Positions 34,686 through 43,460 are shown, counted from the stretch's first letter. The stretch: 64,000 nucleotides of DNA from Balneolaceae bacterium (GCA_006969905.1 CP030887.1:806001-870000), one strand, 5' to 3'. Notes: generated from the letters alone by a model not told the origin. Program-made: numbers and translations.

Positions 34686-34817
34686 GCGGAATCAGGATTT
34701 CATTATCTAAAGGTATTGATGCTTATACCTTTCCTGCCTTATTTGTTCCCTGGGTTACTATCAATTCCTTTTTACAACTCAGTTCAATCTGTTTATCTAT
34801 TTTGAAACACAATCATC

Positions 34818-34852
34818 AAAAAAACTCTTCGAATCCATGAAAAAACTCTTCG
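34818..34852 (+). repeat. Direct repeat duplicating the first codons of the dipeptidase gene
   Basis: Copies A7-CTCTTCG (34818-34831) and A6-CTCTTCG (34840-34852) lie 21 nt apart, exactly seven codons, so the upstream copy is in frame and would read KKLF just before the real MKKLF. It looks like a small tandem duplication in which only the second copy keeps an ATG. Confidence 0.5.
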
Positions 34853-36123
34853 CTCTTCCATTACTGCTTGCTTTTCTTTTAAACTGCTCGGATCAGGCTC
34901 TTGTAAAAAAAGCGAAAGGCATTCATGACCGGGTTATTACGATAGATACCCATGCCGATATCAATACCCAAAACTTCACTACTGACCGTAATTATACTAT
35001 GGATTTGCCTACCCAGGTCACACTTCCAAAAATGGAAGAAGGCGGGTTAGATGTAGCGTTCTTTATTGTTTATACCCGGCAGGATACGCTTACTGAAGAA
35101 GGTTTTGACGCTGCCTACGAAAATGCCATTGATAAATTTGAAGCCATTCATCGCCTTACCGAAGAAATTGCACCAGACAGAATTGAACTTGCTTTAACAT
35201 CGAACGATGTTCGCCGCATACAGAGTGAAGGTAAGCTGGTAGCGATGATTGGTGTTGAGAACGGCTACCCCATTGGTATGGAGATTGATCGCGTAAAAGA
35301 GTTTTATGACAGGGGTGCCCGCTACATATCGTTGTCGCATAACGGGCACAGCCAACTAAGCGACTCTAATACCGGGGAGCGGGATGGTGTATGGCTGCAT
35401 AATGGGTTAAGTGAATTTGGGAAGGAAGTAATCAAGGAGATGAACAAATGGGGAATTATGATTGATATATCTCACCCTTCTAAAGAAGCTAATATGCAAA
35501 CCATGAGACTTTCAAAAGCACCTGTTATTGCTTCTCATTCTTCAGCAAGATCCTTAGACCCTGGTGTGAGCCGAAACCTTGATGACGAAGAATTGTTGAT
35601 GTTAAAAGAGAATGGCGGAGTTGTACAAACCGTAGCTTTTCGCAGTTATCTTGATTCGGAAAAGGCCCGTGCCTTCCGTGAAGCAGCAAACAAAGTGTAT
35701 GAAGAAATGGCTGCCAGTATGAACTTCGAGATACTAAGCAGATCAGAAGTTCGGGCACTGTCTGCTGAAGAACGGGAAGCTTATTTTGAGACTTACCGCC
35801 TGGTACGTGAGCATTCTGCTCCCCGTATTGCCAGCGAAGTAGCTAAAGAAACTCCGCCTGTAGATGTAGCCGACTTTGTAGATCATATTGATTATATGGT
35901 AAACCTGATTGGAATTGACCATGTCGGAATCAGTTCTGATTTTGACGGTGGCGGTGGAGTTGAAGGCTGGAGCGATGCTTCTGAAACCTTTAATGTAACT
36001 CTGGAACTGGTTAAACGGGGGTACACGGAAGAAGAAATTGAAAAGCTTTGGAGCGGTAACCTGCTTCGTGTTTTAGATGAAGTGCAGAAAATAGCCGGGG
36101 AAATTCAGGCCGAAGAAATTTAG
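34837..36123 (+). CDS. Membrane dipeptidase (peptidase M19), lipoprotein
   Basis: 428 residues. A lipoprotein signal (LFALPLLLAFLLNCSDQ) has its lipobox Cys near residue 17. The M19 fold shows DTHADIN (HxD zinc ligands, about residues 45-51), MIGVENGYPI, RYISLSHNGHSQLSDS, IDISHPSKEA with a zinc His, ASHSSARSLDPGVSRNLDDEEL, and late GIDHVGISSDFDGGGG. Renal-dipeptidase homologues cleave dipeptides, including D-amino-acid forms. A long helical insert near 270-330 is present. A 13-nt direct repeat spans the start codon (see the repeat entry). Monocistronic. Confidence 0.93.
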   Translation: MKKLFALPLLLAFLLNCSDQALVKKAKGIHDRVITIDTHADINTQNFTTDRNYTMDLPTQVTLPKMEEGGLDVAFFIVYTRQDTLTEEGFDAAYENAIDKFEAIHRLTEEIAPDRIELALTSNDVRRIQSEGKLVAMIGVENGYPIGMEIDRVKEFYDRGARYISLSHNGHSQLSDSNTGERDGVWLHNGLSEFGKEVIKEMNKWGIMIDISHPSKEANMQTMRLSKAPVIASHSSARSLDPGVSRNLDDEELLMLKENGGVVQTVAFRSYLDSEKARAFREAANKVYEEMAASMNFEILSRSEVRALSAEEREAYFETYRLVREHSAPRIASEVAKETPPVDVADFVDHIDYMVNLIGIDHVGISSDFDGGGGVEGWSDASETFNVTLELVKRGYTEEEIEKLWSGNLLRVLDEVQKIAGEIQAEEI

Positions 36124-36177
36124 GAGTAAAGTTTTTCGCTCAAGCGACCGCCTATTTTTCAATTTCTGTTACCCATA

Positions 36178-36200
36178 ATTATATGTATTATACATATAAT
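36178..36200. promoter_or_regulatory. Perfect 10-3-10 palindrome over the dinB start codon
   Basis: ATTATATGTA (36178-36187), spacer TTA, TACATATAAT (36191-36200) are exact reverse complements. The right arm covers the first two bases of the ATG (36199) and contains TATAAT. It is a strong candidate operator, possibly for the SOS repressor, since dinB genes are commonly LexA-controlled. The box does not match the E. coli or Bacillus LexA consensus. Confidence 0.5.
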
Positions 36201-37284
36201 GAATTTCGAGCAGGAAATACGGAAGATCATTCATATTGACATGGATGCATTCTTCGCTGCAGTTGAGCAGCGGGATAATCCTGAACTGCGCGGTAAACCT
36301 GTAATTGTTGGTGGTTCTCCCAACGGGCGGGGTGTGGTTTCTACAGCGAGCTACGAGGCTCGAAAATATGGCGTTCATTCTGCCATGCCCTGCTCTCAGG
36401 CAGCCCGCCTTTGCCCGCATGGTATTTTTGTAAAGTCTAATTTCAAAGCCTATAAAGAAGCCTCTGAAATAGTTCGTGAAATTTTCTATGAATATACTGA
36501 CTTGGTAGAGCCTCTTTCTCTGGATGAAGCCTACCTGGATGTGACAGAAAACTTTAAAGGTGTCCCATCTGCAACTTTAGTTGCTAAAGAAATCCTTCAA
36601 AAAATTACTGAGCGCACCCAGCTAACCGCTTCAGCCGGGGTTTCTTATTGTAAGTTTCTTGCCAAAGTAGCCTCTGATTATCAAAAGCCAAATGGCTTAA
36701 CTCTTATTCCTCCTGAAAAAGCTGAGGCGTTTTTGGAAGAACTACCCATCAAAAAGTTTTTTGGGGTTGGGAAAGCCACTCAAAAGAAAATGCATGCATT
36801 GGGAATTAAAACCGGGGCCGATCTAAAAGAATGGTCAGAAATCGATTTAGTTAAAGCCTTTGGTAAATCGGGACGTTACTACTACCGCATTGTGAGGGGT
36901 GTAGATAACAGGGAGGTAAAGCCACATCGCATTCGTAAATCGTATGGTAAAGAGCGTACTTTTTCGGAGGATATGGGAGACCTGGACTGGATACATAATT
37001 ACTTTGATGAGCTTTCTCAATCTATTTCTGAAGGGATGAAAAAGATTAATGCCGCAGGAAAAACCATTACTATAAAAGTTCGATATAAAAATTTTGATAC
37101 AGTAACACGAAGCCTCTCGCTGTCTCATCATACCAATGATGCAAATGAAATAGCCAACATTTCAAAACAATTACTGGAACAAACTGATGCCGGAAACAGG
37201 GAGGTTCGATTACTGGGGATATCCCTTTCGAACCTTAATTTGAATGAGAATCATTTTTATGAACAACTTGAATTGAGGCTTTAA
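36199..37284 (+). CDS. dinB: DNA polymerase IV (Y family)
   Basis: 361 residues, typical for DinB. Palm residues are visible: HIDMDAFFAAVEQRDNPEL (first acidic residues at about 14-18), SLDEAYLDVT at about 105-114 (catalytic Asp/Glu), ASAGVSYCKFLAKVASD near 145-160 and the helix-hairpin-helix PIKKFFGVGKATQKKM near 180. It copies past lesions with low fidelity. I see no C-terminal beta-clamp QxxLF-type box beyond FYEQLELRL, which may serve. No Shine-Dalgarno is present; the start overlaps the palindrome. Confidence 0.96.
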   Translation: MNFEQEIRKIIHIDMDAFFAAVEQRDNPELRGKPVIVGGSPNGRGVVSTASYEARKYGVHSAMPCSQAARLCPHGIFVKSNFKAYKEASEIVREIFYEYTDLVEPLSLDEAYLDVTENFKGVPSATLVAKEILQKITERTQLTASAGVSYCKFLAKVASDYQKPNGLTLIPPEKAEAFLEELPIKKFFGVGKATQKKMHALGIKTGADLKEWSEIDLVKAFGKSGRYYYRIVRGVDNREVKPHRIRKSYGKERTFSEDMGDLDWIHNYFDELSQSISEGMKKINAAGKTITIKVRYKNFDTVTRSLSLSHHTNDANEIANISKQLLEQTDAGNREVRLLGISLSNLNLNENHFYEQLELRL

Positions 37285-37320
37285 CGGAAAAGCGAAAGGT
37301 GATGTAGTGAAAATCTTTGG

Positions 37321-37334
37321 CAAAATTAATTTTG
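37321..37334. repeat. 14-bp perfect AT-rich palindrome after the S23-like gene
   Basis: CAAAATTAATTTTG is its own reverse complement and lies directly between the dinB and four-helix-bundle gene ends (convergent). It may act as a weak two-way terminator, but there is no GC-rich stem. Confidence 0.3.
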
Positions 37335-37336
37335 TG

Positions 37337-37735
37337 CTATCCTTTCTTTCTTCTGTCAGTAATCATTTTATTTAATAGCTTAATAATTGAAGTAAGGATC
37401 TTTAGCCTGGAAAGATAGACTTCCTGCCCTAAAATATGCCTACTTTTGAAATACCAATCTCTTGCTTCACGAGCTGAACCAAGCGAAATTTCATAGAATC
37501 TCGCCTTTTCCTTATTTGAAATTCTTGAATAGCCTTCAATAATATTTGCGCTTATTGATCCAACTGATCGGTATAATTGGTCAGCTAGTGAGAAAACTCT
37601 TTTTTCAAGTATCACTGTGGTGTCTACCCAGCATAGGTCTGACAAAAATAAGCTCAACCTGTACACTTCCATTCTCCATGCCGGGTCATCTTTAAGTTCA
37701 TTTTGAACCTTTTTTAACCAATCGTCAATATTCAT
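37337..37735 (-). CDS. Four-helix-bundle protein (S23/IVP, Avd-like family)
   Basis: 132 residues, nearly all alpha-helix. The central motif RSVGSISANIIEGYSR followed by KARFYEISLGSAREARDWY is the hallmark of the S23-type proteins first seen in 23S rRNA intervening sequences; the same fold serves as the accessory protein Avd of diversity-generating retroelements. Here it is a free-standing chromosomal gene, as in many Bacteroidota, with no rRNA and no reverse transcriptase nearby. An N-terminal extension (about 20 residues, NIDDWLKKVQNELKDD) precedes the usual start of the fold. Function unknown; nucleic-acid binding is likely from the family. Confidence 0.85.
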   Translation of the reverse strand: MNIDDWLKKVQNELKDDPAWRMEVYRLSLFLSDLCWVDTTVILEKRVFSLADQLYRSVGSISANIIEGYSRISNKEKARFYEISLGSAREARDWYFKSRHILGQEVYLSRLKILTSIIKLLNKMITDRRKKG

Positions 37736-37792
37736 GTTTTTTTACAGTAAGACCAACACAAACATTCTTCCTTACAGCTATATGTTAAAAGC

Positions 37793-37800
37793 TAACTTTG
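37793..37800 (+). promoter_or_regulatory. Possible -7 box upstream of second ECF sigma operon
   Basis: TAACTTTG fits TAnnTTTG and lies 116 nt before the sigma start at 37916 in a region with no other gene on this strand. No clear -33 TTG box at the usual distance. Confidence 0.28.
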
Positions 37801-37915
37801 GATTTTTTCTTCACTTCATCACCTTTCACTTTTTTTTCTTAATAAAACTATCTTTCCGCAACTCTCGTCATATAGCCGAACCTAACTTCGGGAATTGTAT
37901 TTGCAAGACGATAAA

Positions 37916-38485
37916 ATGGAAGATGCACAGTTAGTAAATGATTTTTTGGGAGGCAATCACCAGGCATTTAATAAACTGGTGGGCCGGTGGCAGGATCGTA
38001 TCCACCACTTCGCTTACCGTTATTTTGCCAGCAGTGATGACGCCGCTGAAATAACTCAGAAAACATTTATTAAAGCATATCAAAAGCTTGATAGCCTTGA
38101 TGATGCTCAAAAGTTCGGTTCCTGGTTATATCGTATTGCAAACAATCTCTGCCTGGACGAGTTAAAGCGGGCGGGGCGCAAAAGAGGAACTTCGCTGGAA
38201 GCACTCAAAACTGCACCCCAGGCACCCGCCGTTTCAGGGGCAGATTCAAAGCTGGTTCGCAATGAGGCAATCGTTCTTTTGCACAGGGCCTTGCTTCAGT
38301 TACCTAATGAACAACGCATGGTTGTAATAATGAAAGAATATGAGGGAATGACCTTCCCAGAAATAGCAGAAATACTGGATGAACCACTTAATACTGTGAA
38401 ATCCAGATTGTATTACGGACTCAAAGCACTTAAAAAAACCTTTGATTCGTGGAATATCAACAAAGAGGTTTTTAATTATGAATAA
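37916..38485 (+). CDS. RNA polymerase ECF sigma-70 family factor
   Basis: 189 residues from the ATG at 37916, directly before EDAQLVNDFLGGNHQAFNKLV, the usual ECF N-terminus; an upstream in-frame TTG at 37895 would add seven unconserved residues. Region 2 holds DDAAEITQKTFIKAYQKL and FGSWLYRIANNLCLDELKR. Region 4 holds LPNEQRMVVIMKEYEGMTF and EIAEILDEPLNTVKSRLYYG. The end overlaps the anti-sigma gene by 8 nt (ATGAATAA), so the two products are translationally coupled. Confidence 0.95.
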   Translation: MEDAQLVNDFLGGNHQAFNKLVGRWQDRIHHFAYRYFASSDDAAEITQKTFIKAYQKLDSLDDAQKFGSWLYRIANNLCLDELKRAGRKRGTSLEALKTAPQAPAVSGADSKLVRNEAIVLLHRALLQLPNEQRMVVIMKEYEGMTFPEIAEILDEPLNTVKSRLYYGLKALKKTFDSWNINKEVFNYE

Positions 38486-39155
38486 GGAAGAAGCACGATT
38501 ACTCTTTATGGATTATATGTATGGTGAACTGGATCAAGACCAGGAACAGGAACTCCTGTCTTATATCCGCCAACATGATGATCTGCGACAAGAACTGGAA
38601 GAACTTACCGAAGCAAAATCACTTTTACAGCATTTACCTGTTGAAAGCCCAAAAGAACAGTTGGTGATTATGGAGCCGGAAATCAAAGCCACTACCCATT
38701 GGTGGAAAGGACTTTTTTCCTCTTTAATTCCCACTTCAACTTTTGCAAGAACCAGCTTTGGCCTGGTAGCCTCTGTTTTTCTTTTTGTGATTTTAGCCGC
38801 CTCAACTGACTTGAATATGTCTTTAAATGATAATGGCTTCAATCTTACTTTTGGCGAACAGCCGCCCGTTCAACAAGGCTTTACCCCTGAACAAGTTCAG
38901 CTTATTGTTGACCAGGTTCAGCGGCAAAATGCCCAAATGGTAAACCGGATAGTAACCGATGCGCAGGTTCAACAGAACCTTTTACTCGATGAAACACTGT
39001 CAAGTTTTGCCAGCTACCTGGAGGATCAACGAAACTATGACCTTCAACAAATTGCACAAGGTATTACCAGCCTTGAACAAACCACTTTTAACCGCTTTCT
39101 GCAAACGGACCAGGTGTTAGGCGAAATCATACAAACCGTTAGCTATGAAAATTAA
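38478..39155 (+). CDS. Anti-sigma factor, single-pass membrane type without zinc motif
   Basis: 225 residues from ATG 38478, chosen because it overlaps the sigma stop and begins directly before the anti-sigma-like helix (EARLLFMDYMYGELDQDQEQEL). The usual zinc-binding HxxxCxxC is absent. A TM helix lies at about 103-121 (FGLVASVFLFVILAAS). The periplasmic part (about 140-225) is strongly helical and Gln-rich (EQVQLIVDQVQRQNAQMV), likely a coiled coil that senses the signal or a partner. It would hold the preceding sigma factor at the membrane. Confidence 0.85.
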   Translation: MNKEEARLLFMDYMYGELDQDQEQELLSYIRQHDDLRQELEELTEAKSLLQHLPVESPKEQLVIMEPEIKATTHWWKGLFSSLIPTSTFARTSFGLVASVFLFVILAASTDLNMSLNDNGFNLTFGEQPPVQQGFTPEQVQLIVDQVQRQNAQMVNRIVTDAQVQQNLLLDETLSSFASYLEDQRNYDLQQIAQGITSLEQTTFNRFLQTDQVLGEIIQTVSYEN

Positions 39156-40320
39156 AACAAAAACTATTCCCATGAATAAATTAAAACAGCTTTTACTCAC
39201 TATGTTGTTGGTTGTGCTTTCAGCCAGCCTAAGTTTTGCTCAAAGTTTTGATGCCGATCGCATGAACCGTGATATCACTATTATGGAAAATGTGCTTGGC
39301 GAGATGTTCAAAATTGATTACCTAAACACCTCTTCAAATCGAGTGTTTTTTTCTGGCTCATCCTCCTCCGTAAAAGGAGCCTACTTACCTGAATATGGGG
39401 TGATTTTTTTAGTCCCTTCCTTCCAGGTCATCAAAGTTTCTACAAATAGTAATGAACAACCTATTGCTACTTTTTACTATGGCGATGAAGATGAGAGTGA
39501 GGTGAATGAAGAAAACATAATCAAGCGCTCGAAGGAGTTTATAAGAGATTATGGCTCAACTATTGGCCAACTTAAACCTTCCGAAAAAGTAATGATCATT
39601 TACGGGGCAACCTCATCCCGGTACAGAACCAATGTATTAACCTTTTCTTTTGATAATAGAAGATCAAATGAAACAGAGCCTTCCCCTATTATATCTATGG
39701 TTGCAAATACAAAGGACATTAATGACTACAAGGCTGGGAAAATAAATGAACAAGCATTCAACAATAAAATTTCAGTAGCCAAAAACACAAGAAAAGAGCT
39801 TCTTGATCTAAAAGTACTGGGTAATATTTTTGAAACCGCTTTGGATGAAGGAGATAATTATGAATTCCATTTAGTGAACTCTAATTCTATCGGTTATCTG
39901 TATCTTGAAAATTTTGGCGCTATTTATACTATGAATATGCACAGAGGACATAAGTTTAGGGCAACTTCAGTTGAATTAAGAGACCGGGTTGCTCAACTTG
40001 GGTATACTTTAAAAGGGGACGCTCTTTCTGAGCATACTGACAAAATTAAGGAAAGCGAGGCAGAAATGAATAAGACCCTGAAAGAGGAGTACTCAAAGCT
40101 CGTTTCCCGTATGAAAGAATATATCGTTGATTATGGAAGAACGTTACGTTCAATTAAAGATGACCAATATCTTTTGGTTACGGTAAACCTCAATGAACGT
40201 TTAGAAGAAATTCCTGACAGGGTTGATTTCCAGATCAAAAAATCGACATTAAATCAAATTGACAGGGGCTCTCTGAACAGGGACGCTGCAATGAATCAGA
40301 TTATAGTAACTGAATATTAG
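39145..40320 (+). CDS. Exported protein of unknown function in ECF operon
   Basis: 391 residues (382 if the second ATG at 39172 is used, which places a normal signal peptide LKQLLLTMLLVVLSASLSFAQ at the very start). The mature protein is mixed alpha/beta with RMNRDITIMENVLGEMF, GVIFLVPSF, KEFIRDYGSTIGQLKPSEKVMIIYG and a long charged helix near 310-340. No known catalytic motif is visible and I do not recognise the family. It overlaps the anti-sigma gene by 11 nt (or follows it by 16 nt), so it is part of the sigma/anti-sigma operon and is a candidate sensor or effector. A rho-independent terminator follows. Confidence 0.8.
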   Translation: MKIKTKTIPMNKLKQLLLTMLLVVLSASLSFAQSFDADRMNRDITIMENVLGEMFKIDYLNTSSNRVFFSGSSSSVKGAYLPEYGVIFLVPSFQVIKVSTNSNEQPIATFYYGDEDESEVNEENIIKRSKEFIRDYGSTIGQLKPSEKVMIIYGATSSRYRTNVLTFSFDNRRSNETEPSPIISMVANTKDINDYKAGKINEQAFNNKISVAKNTRKELLDLKVLGNIFETALDEGDNYEFHLVNSNSIGYLYLENFGAIYTMNMHRGHKFRATSVELRDRVAQLGYTLKGDALSEHTDKIKESEAEMNKTLKEEYSKLVSRMKEYIVDYGRTLRSIKDDQYLLVTVNLNERLEEIPDRVDFQIKKSTLNQIDRGSLNRDAAMNQIIVTEY

Positions 40321-40343
40321 ATCAATAACATCATTCCGAACAG

Positions 40344-40377
40344 GCCACATTTGGTTAATTCCAGGTGTGGCTTTTTT
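40344..40377 (+). terminator. Rho-independent terminator of ECF operon
   Basis: GCCACA (40344-40349) pairs with TGTGGC (40366-40371), with an inner TGG/CCA pairing and TTAATT loop, followed by TTTTTT (40372-40377). It lies 23 nt after the stop at 40320. It ends the sigma-anti-sigma-exported protein operon. Confidence 0.8.
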
Positions 40378-40392
40378 GTTGGTTGGGTTGAT

Positions 40393-40983
40393 CTATTCCT
40401 CTAAAGTAAAAACGCATTCTTTTTTAAGGGCACTTGCCAAAAGCTTTTCATATTCCTCCTTACTAATTTCAACTGCCCCAAAGTTTCCTAAATGCTTTGT
40501 ATAAAACTGGGTATCCCAAAGTAAAAAGGCATTTTGTTGCAGAACCTTGTGGCAATAATACAAAGCTACCTTATCTGCTTCTGCAGCTTTTTTAAACATA
40601 CTCTCTCCAAAAAAAACCCCTTTTAAATGTACGCCATACAATCCGCCTACTAACTCATGTTGTTCATAAACCTCTACGCTGTGGGCATGCCCGGCCTGAT
40701 TCAACACCTCATATGAGTTTATAATCAAATCATTAATCCATGTTGTTTCCCGGTTGGCGCACTGCTTTACCACTTCCCGAAATGCGGAGTTGATCTTTAC
40801 CTGGTAACGACCTTGACGAACAATGCGCAGAACATTTTTGGAAATGTGAAACCCATCAAGGGGTATAATGCCTCTAACCGAGGCTGTGTACCATTCAAAA
40901 CCTTCGTCATGCCGTGAGTCTGCCATTGGGAAAATTCCCTGAGCATATCCCTCAAGCAGAACCTCAGGAGGAATGATCTTCAT
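40393..40983 (-). CDS. aat: Leucyl/phenylalanyl-tRNA-protein transferase
   Basis: 196 residues from ATG 40983, placed just before the conserved IIPPEVLLEGYAQGIFPMA; a start at 41037 would add 18 unconserved residues. Further signatures are HISKNVLRIVRQGRY, TWINDLIINSY, HSVEVYEQHELVGGLYGVHLKGVFFGESMF and the late LWDTQFYTKHLGNFGAVEI. It adds Leu or Phe to N-terminal Arg/Lys of proteins, making ClpS/ClpAP N-end-rule substrates. The gene points at the terminator of the convergent ECF operon. Confidence 0.95.
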   Translation of the reverse strand: MKIIPPEVLLEGYAQGIFPMADSRHDEGFEWYTASVRGIIPLDGFHISKNVLRIVRQGRYQVKINSAFREVVKQCANRETTWINDLIINSYEVLNQAGHAHSVEVYEQHELVGGLYGVHLKGVFFGESMFKKAAEADKVALYYCHKVLQQNAFLLWDTQFYTKHLGNFGAVEISKEEYEKLLASALKKECVFTLEE

Positions 40984-41045
40984 TACTAATACTGAGATTG
41001 GTTCATGCACCAAAAATTTAGATGAACTCGTAAACACATATTATT

Positions 41046-43460
41046 CTAAAACTCACAATATAACATAGGATCAGAACCTATTGGCGAGCCCGGAGGAGGT
41101 GATAACACATCAGGCATTTCAAAATCCTCGGGATCATTCAGGTACAAAGAAACCTGGTCATAAATATGAAGAGACATTTCATCTGTTCTTGCCTCAATCA
41201 TATCCTGCAACCTGTAAAGCTGCTCCAGTGCTATGGCCTTTGTAAGTGGATTGCTTTGTGATGAGGCATGAAGCCGGATCAGGTTTGCAGCTACTGCATG
41301 GTTTACCACCTTTTGTATAGAACCGTAATAAGTATCACTTTCTCTTTTCTGTACCGTTCTTCTGAATATCCTTAAAATAACATCCTCAAGTTTTGGGCTT
41401 TCTCCCCTTGCCCCAAACTCTACCAGCCGGTTTGCACGTTGGGGATGCAAAATCAAACTCAACGGTAATGATGCCGCTGTTTCAGCTATTCCCAGCGCAT
41501 CTAAAGAGGGCCCTGTATTTCCTTTGAACAATTCTCTTGTTGTTGAAATGCCTTGCGGGCGAGGTGGAATCAGGTTTAATATGTTTTCAGGAAGGGCTAA
41601 TACACTTGGTTCAATAGCATCCAGCATTTCATCAAGTGCCTTAAGTTGTGTTCCCATATCCACTACTTCGGGATTCGGTTGATTATCTCCCCGCAATTTA
41701 TAGGTATACTCAAAACCACCTATTAATTTTACTGTGCCTTCTAATTGATACCGGTGGAAGAGATAAATGGGAACCAGAACATCTTCAAGCTTACTCATAG
41801 GTGTACCCATTGGAATATTTGCTTCTCCGAAATTCTTAAGTGCAATTCGCCTTACTTCAAGAATATGGCCCAGTTGTGTTAACGGGTCATTACCATAGTC
41901 CCATAAATGAGCGTAAGGATGAGATCCCCCTTGTGGTCGGGCATCACTATCCGAGATATACTTTAATCCTGCATCATGTGCATCTTCCAGGATTTTATTT
42001 AGTGCTTCTTTTTCATCCACTCCATCAGGAAAGTCCTGATATCCATATGCTACAGTAACTTTATCCCATTCTCCCATTCCCACATCGTAAGCATCAGACA
42101 GATCCAGCCTTCCATTCTTTATGTCTACTTTGGGATGAGGGTAATCCATTACCGATTCCCTGCCATTCACACTCGCCGCAAAGTTGTGGTAAATACCCAG
42201 TGTATGACCAATTTCATGAGCAGAAAGTTGCCGGATGCGGGCAAGTGCCATTTCCAGCATCCTCGGGTCTTGCTCTGCTCCTTCTTTAAACGGTGCCAAT
42301 AATCCCTGGGCTATCATATAATCCTGGCGTACCCGTAACGAACCCAATAGGACATTTCCTTTAATAATTTCCCCGGTTCTGGGATCAGAGACGGAGCCTC
42401 CGTACGACCACCCTCTTGTGGATCGATGAACCCAGTTGATAACATTGTAGCGAATATCAAGTGGATGTGCATCATCCGGAAGTATCTCTACCTGAAACGC
42501 ATCTTTGTAACCAGCCGCCTCGAAAGCCTGGTTCCACCATCTTGCCCCATCCAGAAGCGCACTTCTAACGGGTTCAGGAGTGCCATTATCCAGGTAATAT
42601 ACTATGGGTTCTATTGCCTCACTTATTTCTGCTTCGGGGTCCTTTTTTTCTAATCGATGACGATTTATAAATCGTTTGACCATCGGTTCACCAATTGGAG
42701 AGGCATAATCCTGGTAAGAAGTTGCATAGAAACCAGCCCTGGGATCATATTCCCTTGGGGTGTAGTTATCGTCCGGTAATTCTACAAAAGAATGGTGTTG
42801 ACGAACAGTTATTGCGTTTGGATTGGGAACCACAGACCGAACCTGGCCTCCGGGATTTTTACCCGTAAAGGTTAGCATCGTTTCAAATTCCGAGTTTTTT
42901 GGAAAGTTAAAAGTCCCTTCCTTGTAAAGTGATGATCTGCTTTTATCAAGACTGTAATTCCCTTCCCCTCTGCTTTGCAATCTGCCTGTTACATTATGGG
43001 CATCCCGAATCAAAAACGGGGTCAGGTCAATTAAAAAAGCCCCGTTTTCTTCTGCTTCTATCTTAAAGCCATATAAAACTGAGGACGCAAAGGCTTCCCT
43101 GACTGACTTTTTTTCCAGCTCGTTATCAGATTTTGCCACATACCGGAGATTAGGCTGAATCATCATTAATTTCGGGCCCCGGCGTTCAAAGTATACAATT
43201 CGCTGCCCACCCTGCTGGCTCCGGTCTAATCCAATATCGTTCGAGCCTACTCCTGCTGCCAGGTAATTGGCATATAAGAACTCAAAATCCAGCTTATCTA
43301 CCTTAAGCCAGATTTTGTCATTGGCTTCATCAAACCAGTAATCAAAAAAACCTTCTGTTATCGCAAGGTCCTTAGTTTTTTCAGAAATGGTTGGGAGCTG
43401 TGCAAATGCAGTAAGTGAGAAAAAAAGACATATCATTAAAGAAAAAGAGCGCTTCATCAA
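41046..43460 (-). CDS. Large secreted zinc metalloprotease (DUF5117/DUF4953 type)
   Basis: 804 residues with a signal peptide (MMKRSFSLMICLFFSLTAFAQ). A central catalytic block reads AHEIGHTLGIYHNFAAS, the HExxHxxGxxH zinc motif of metzincins, about 390 residues in. The N-terminal about 200 residues match the DUF5117-like region (FDYWFDEANDKIWLKVDKLDFEFLY, ANYLAAGVGSNDIGLDRSQQG), and a helical C-terminal half follows. The layout is common in Bacteroidota outer-membrane or secreted proteases of unknown substrate. I see no C-terminal type IX sorting domain. The gene is likely transcribed alone, 112 nt downstream of the alanine symporter. Confidence 0.9.
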   Translation of the reverse strand: MMKRSFSLMICLFFSLTAFAQLPTISEKTKDLAITEGFFDYWFDEANDKIWLKVDKLDFEFLYANYLAAGVGSNDIGLDRSQQGGQRIVYFERRGPKLMMIQPNLRYVAKSDNELEKKSVREAFASSVLYGFKIEAEENGAFLIDLTPFLIRDAHNVTGRLQSRGEGNYSLDKSRSSLYKEGTFNFPKNSEFETMLTFTGKNPGGQVRSVVPNPNAITVRQHHSFVELPDDNYTPREYDPRAGFYATSYQDYASPIGEPMVKRFINRHRLEKKDPEAEISEAIEPIVYYLDNGTPEPVRSALLDGARWWNQAFEAAGYKDAFQVEILPDDAHPLDIRYNVINWVHRSTRGWSYGGSVSDPRTGEIIKGNVLLGSLRVRQDYMIAQGLLAPFKEGAEQDPRMLEMALARIRQLSAHEIGHTLGIYHNFAASVNGRESVMDYPHPKVDIKNGRLDLSDAYDVGMGEWDKVTVAYGYQDFPDGVDEKEALNKILEDAHDAGLKYISDSDARPQGGSHPYAHLWDYGNDPLTQLGHILEVRRIALKNFGEANIPMGTPMSKLEDVLVPIYLFHRYQLEGTVKLIGGFEYTYKLRGDNQPNPEVVDMGTQLKALDEMLDAIEPSVLALPENILNLIPPRPQGISTTRELFKGNTGPSLDALGIAETAASLPLSLILHPQRANRLVEFGARGESPKLEDVILRIFRRTVQKRESDTYYGSIQKVVNHAVAANLIRLHASSQSNPLTKAIALEQLYRLQDMIEARTDEMSLHIYDQVSLYLNDPEDFEMPDVLSPPPGSPIGSDPMLYCEF

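Noticed and set aside
37734-37934. Plus-strand frame of 66 residues before the second ECF sigma gene
   Set aside because: Phe-rich low-complexity translation of an AT-rich intergenic stretch, no Shine-Dalgarno, overlaps the true sigma start; not a credible gene.
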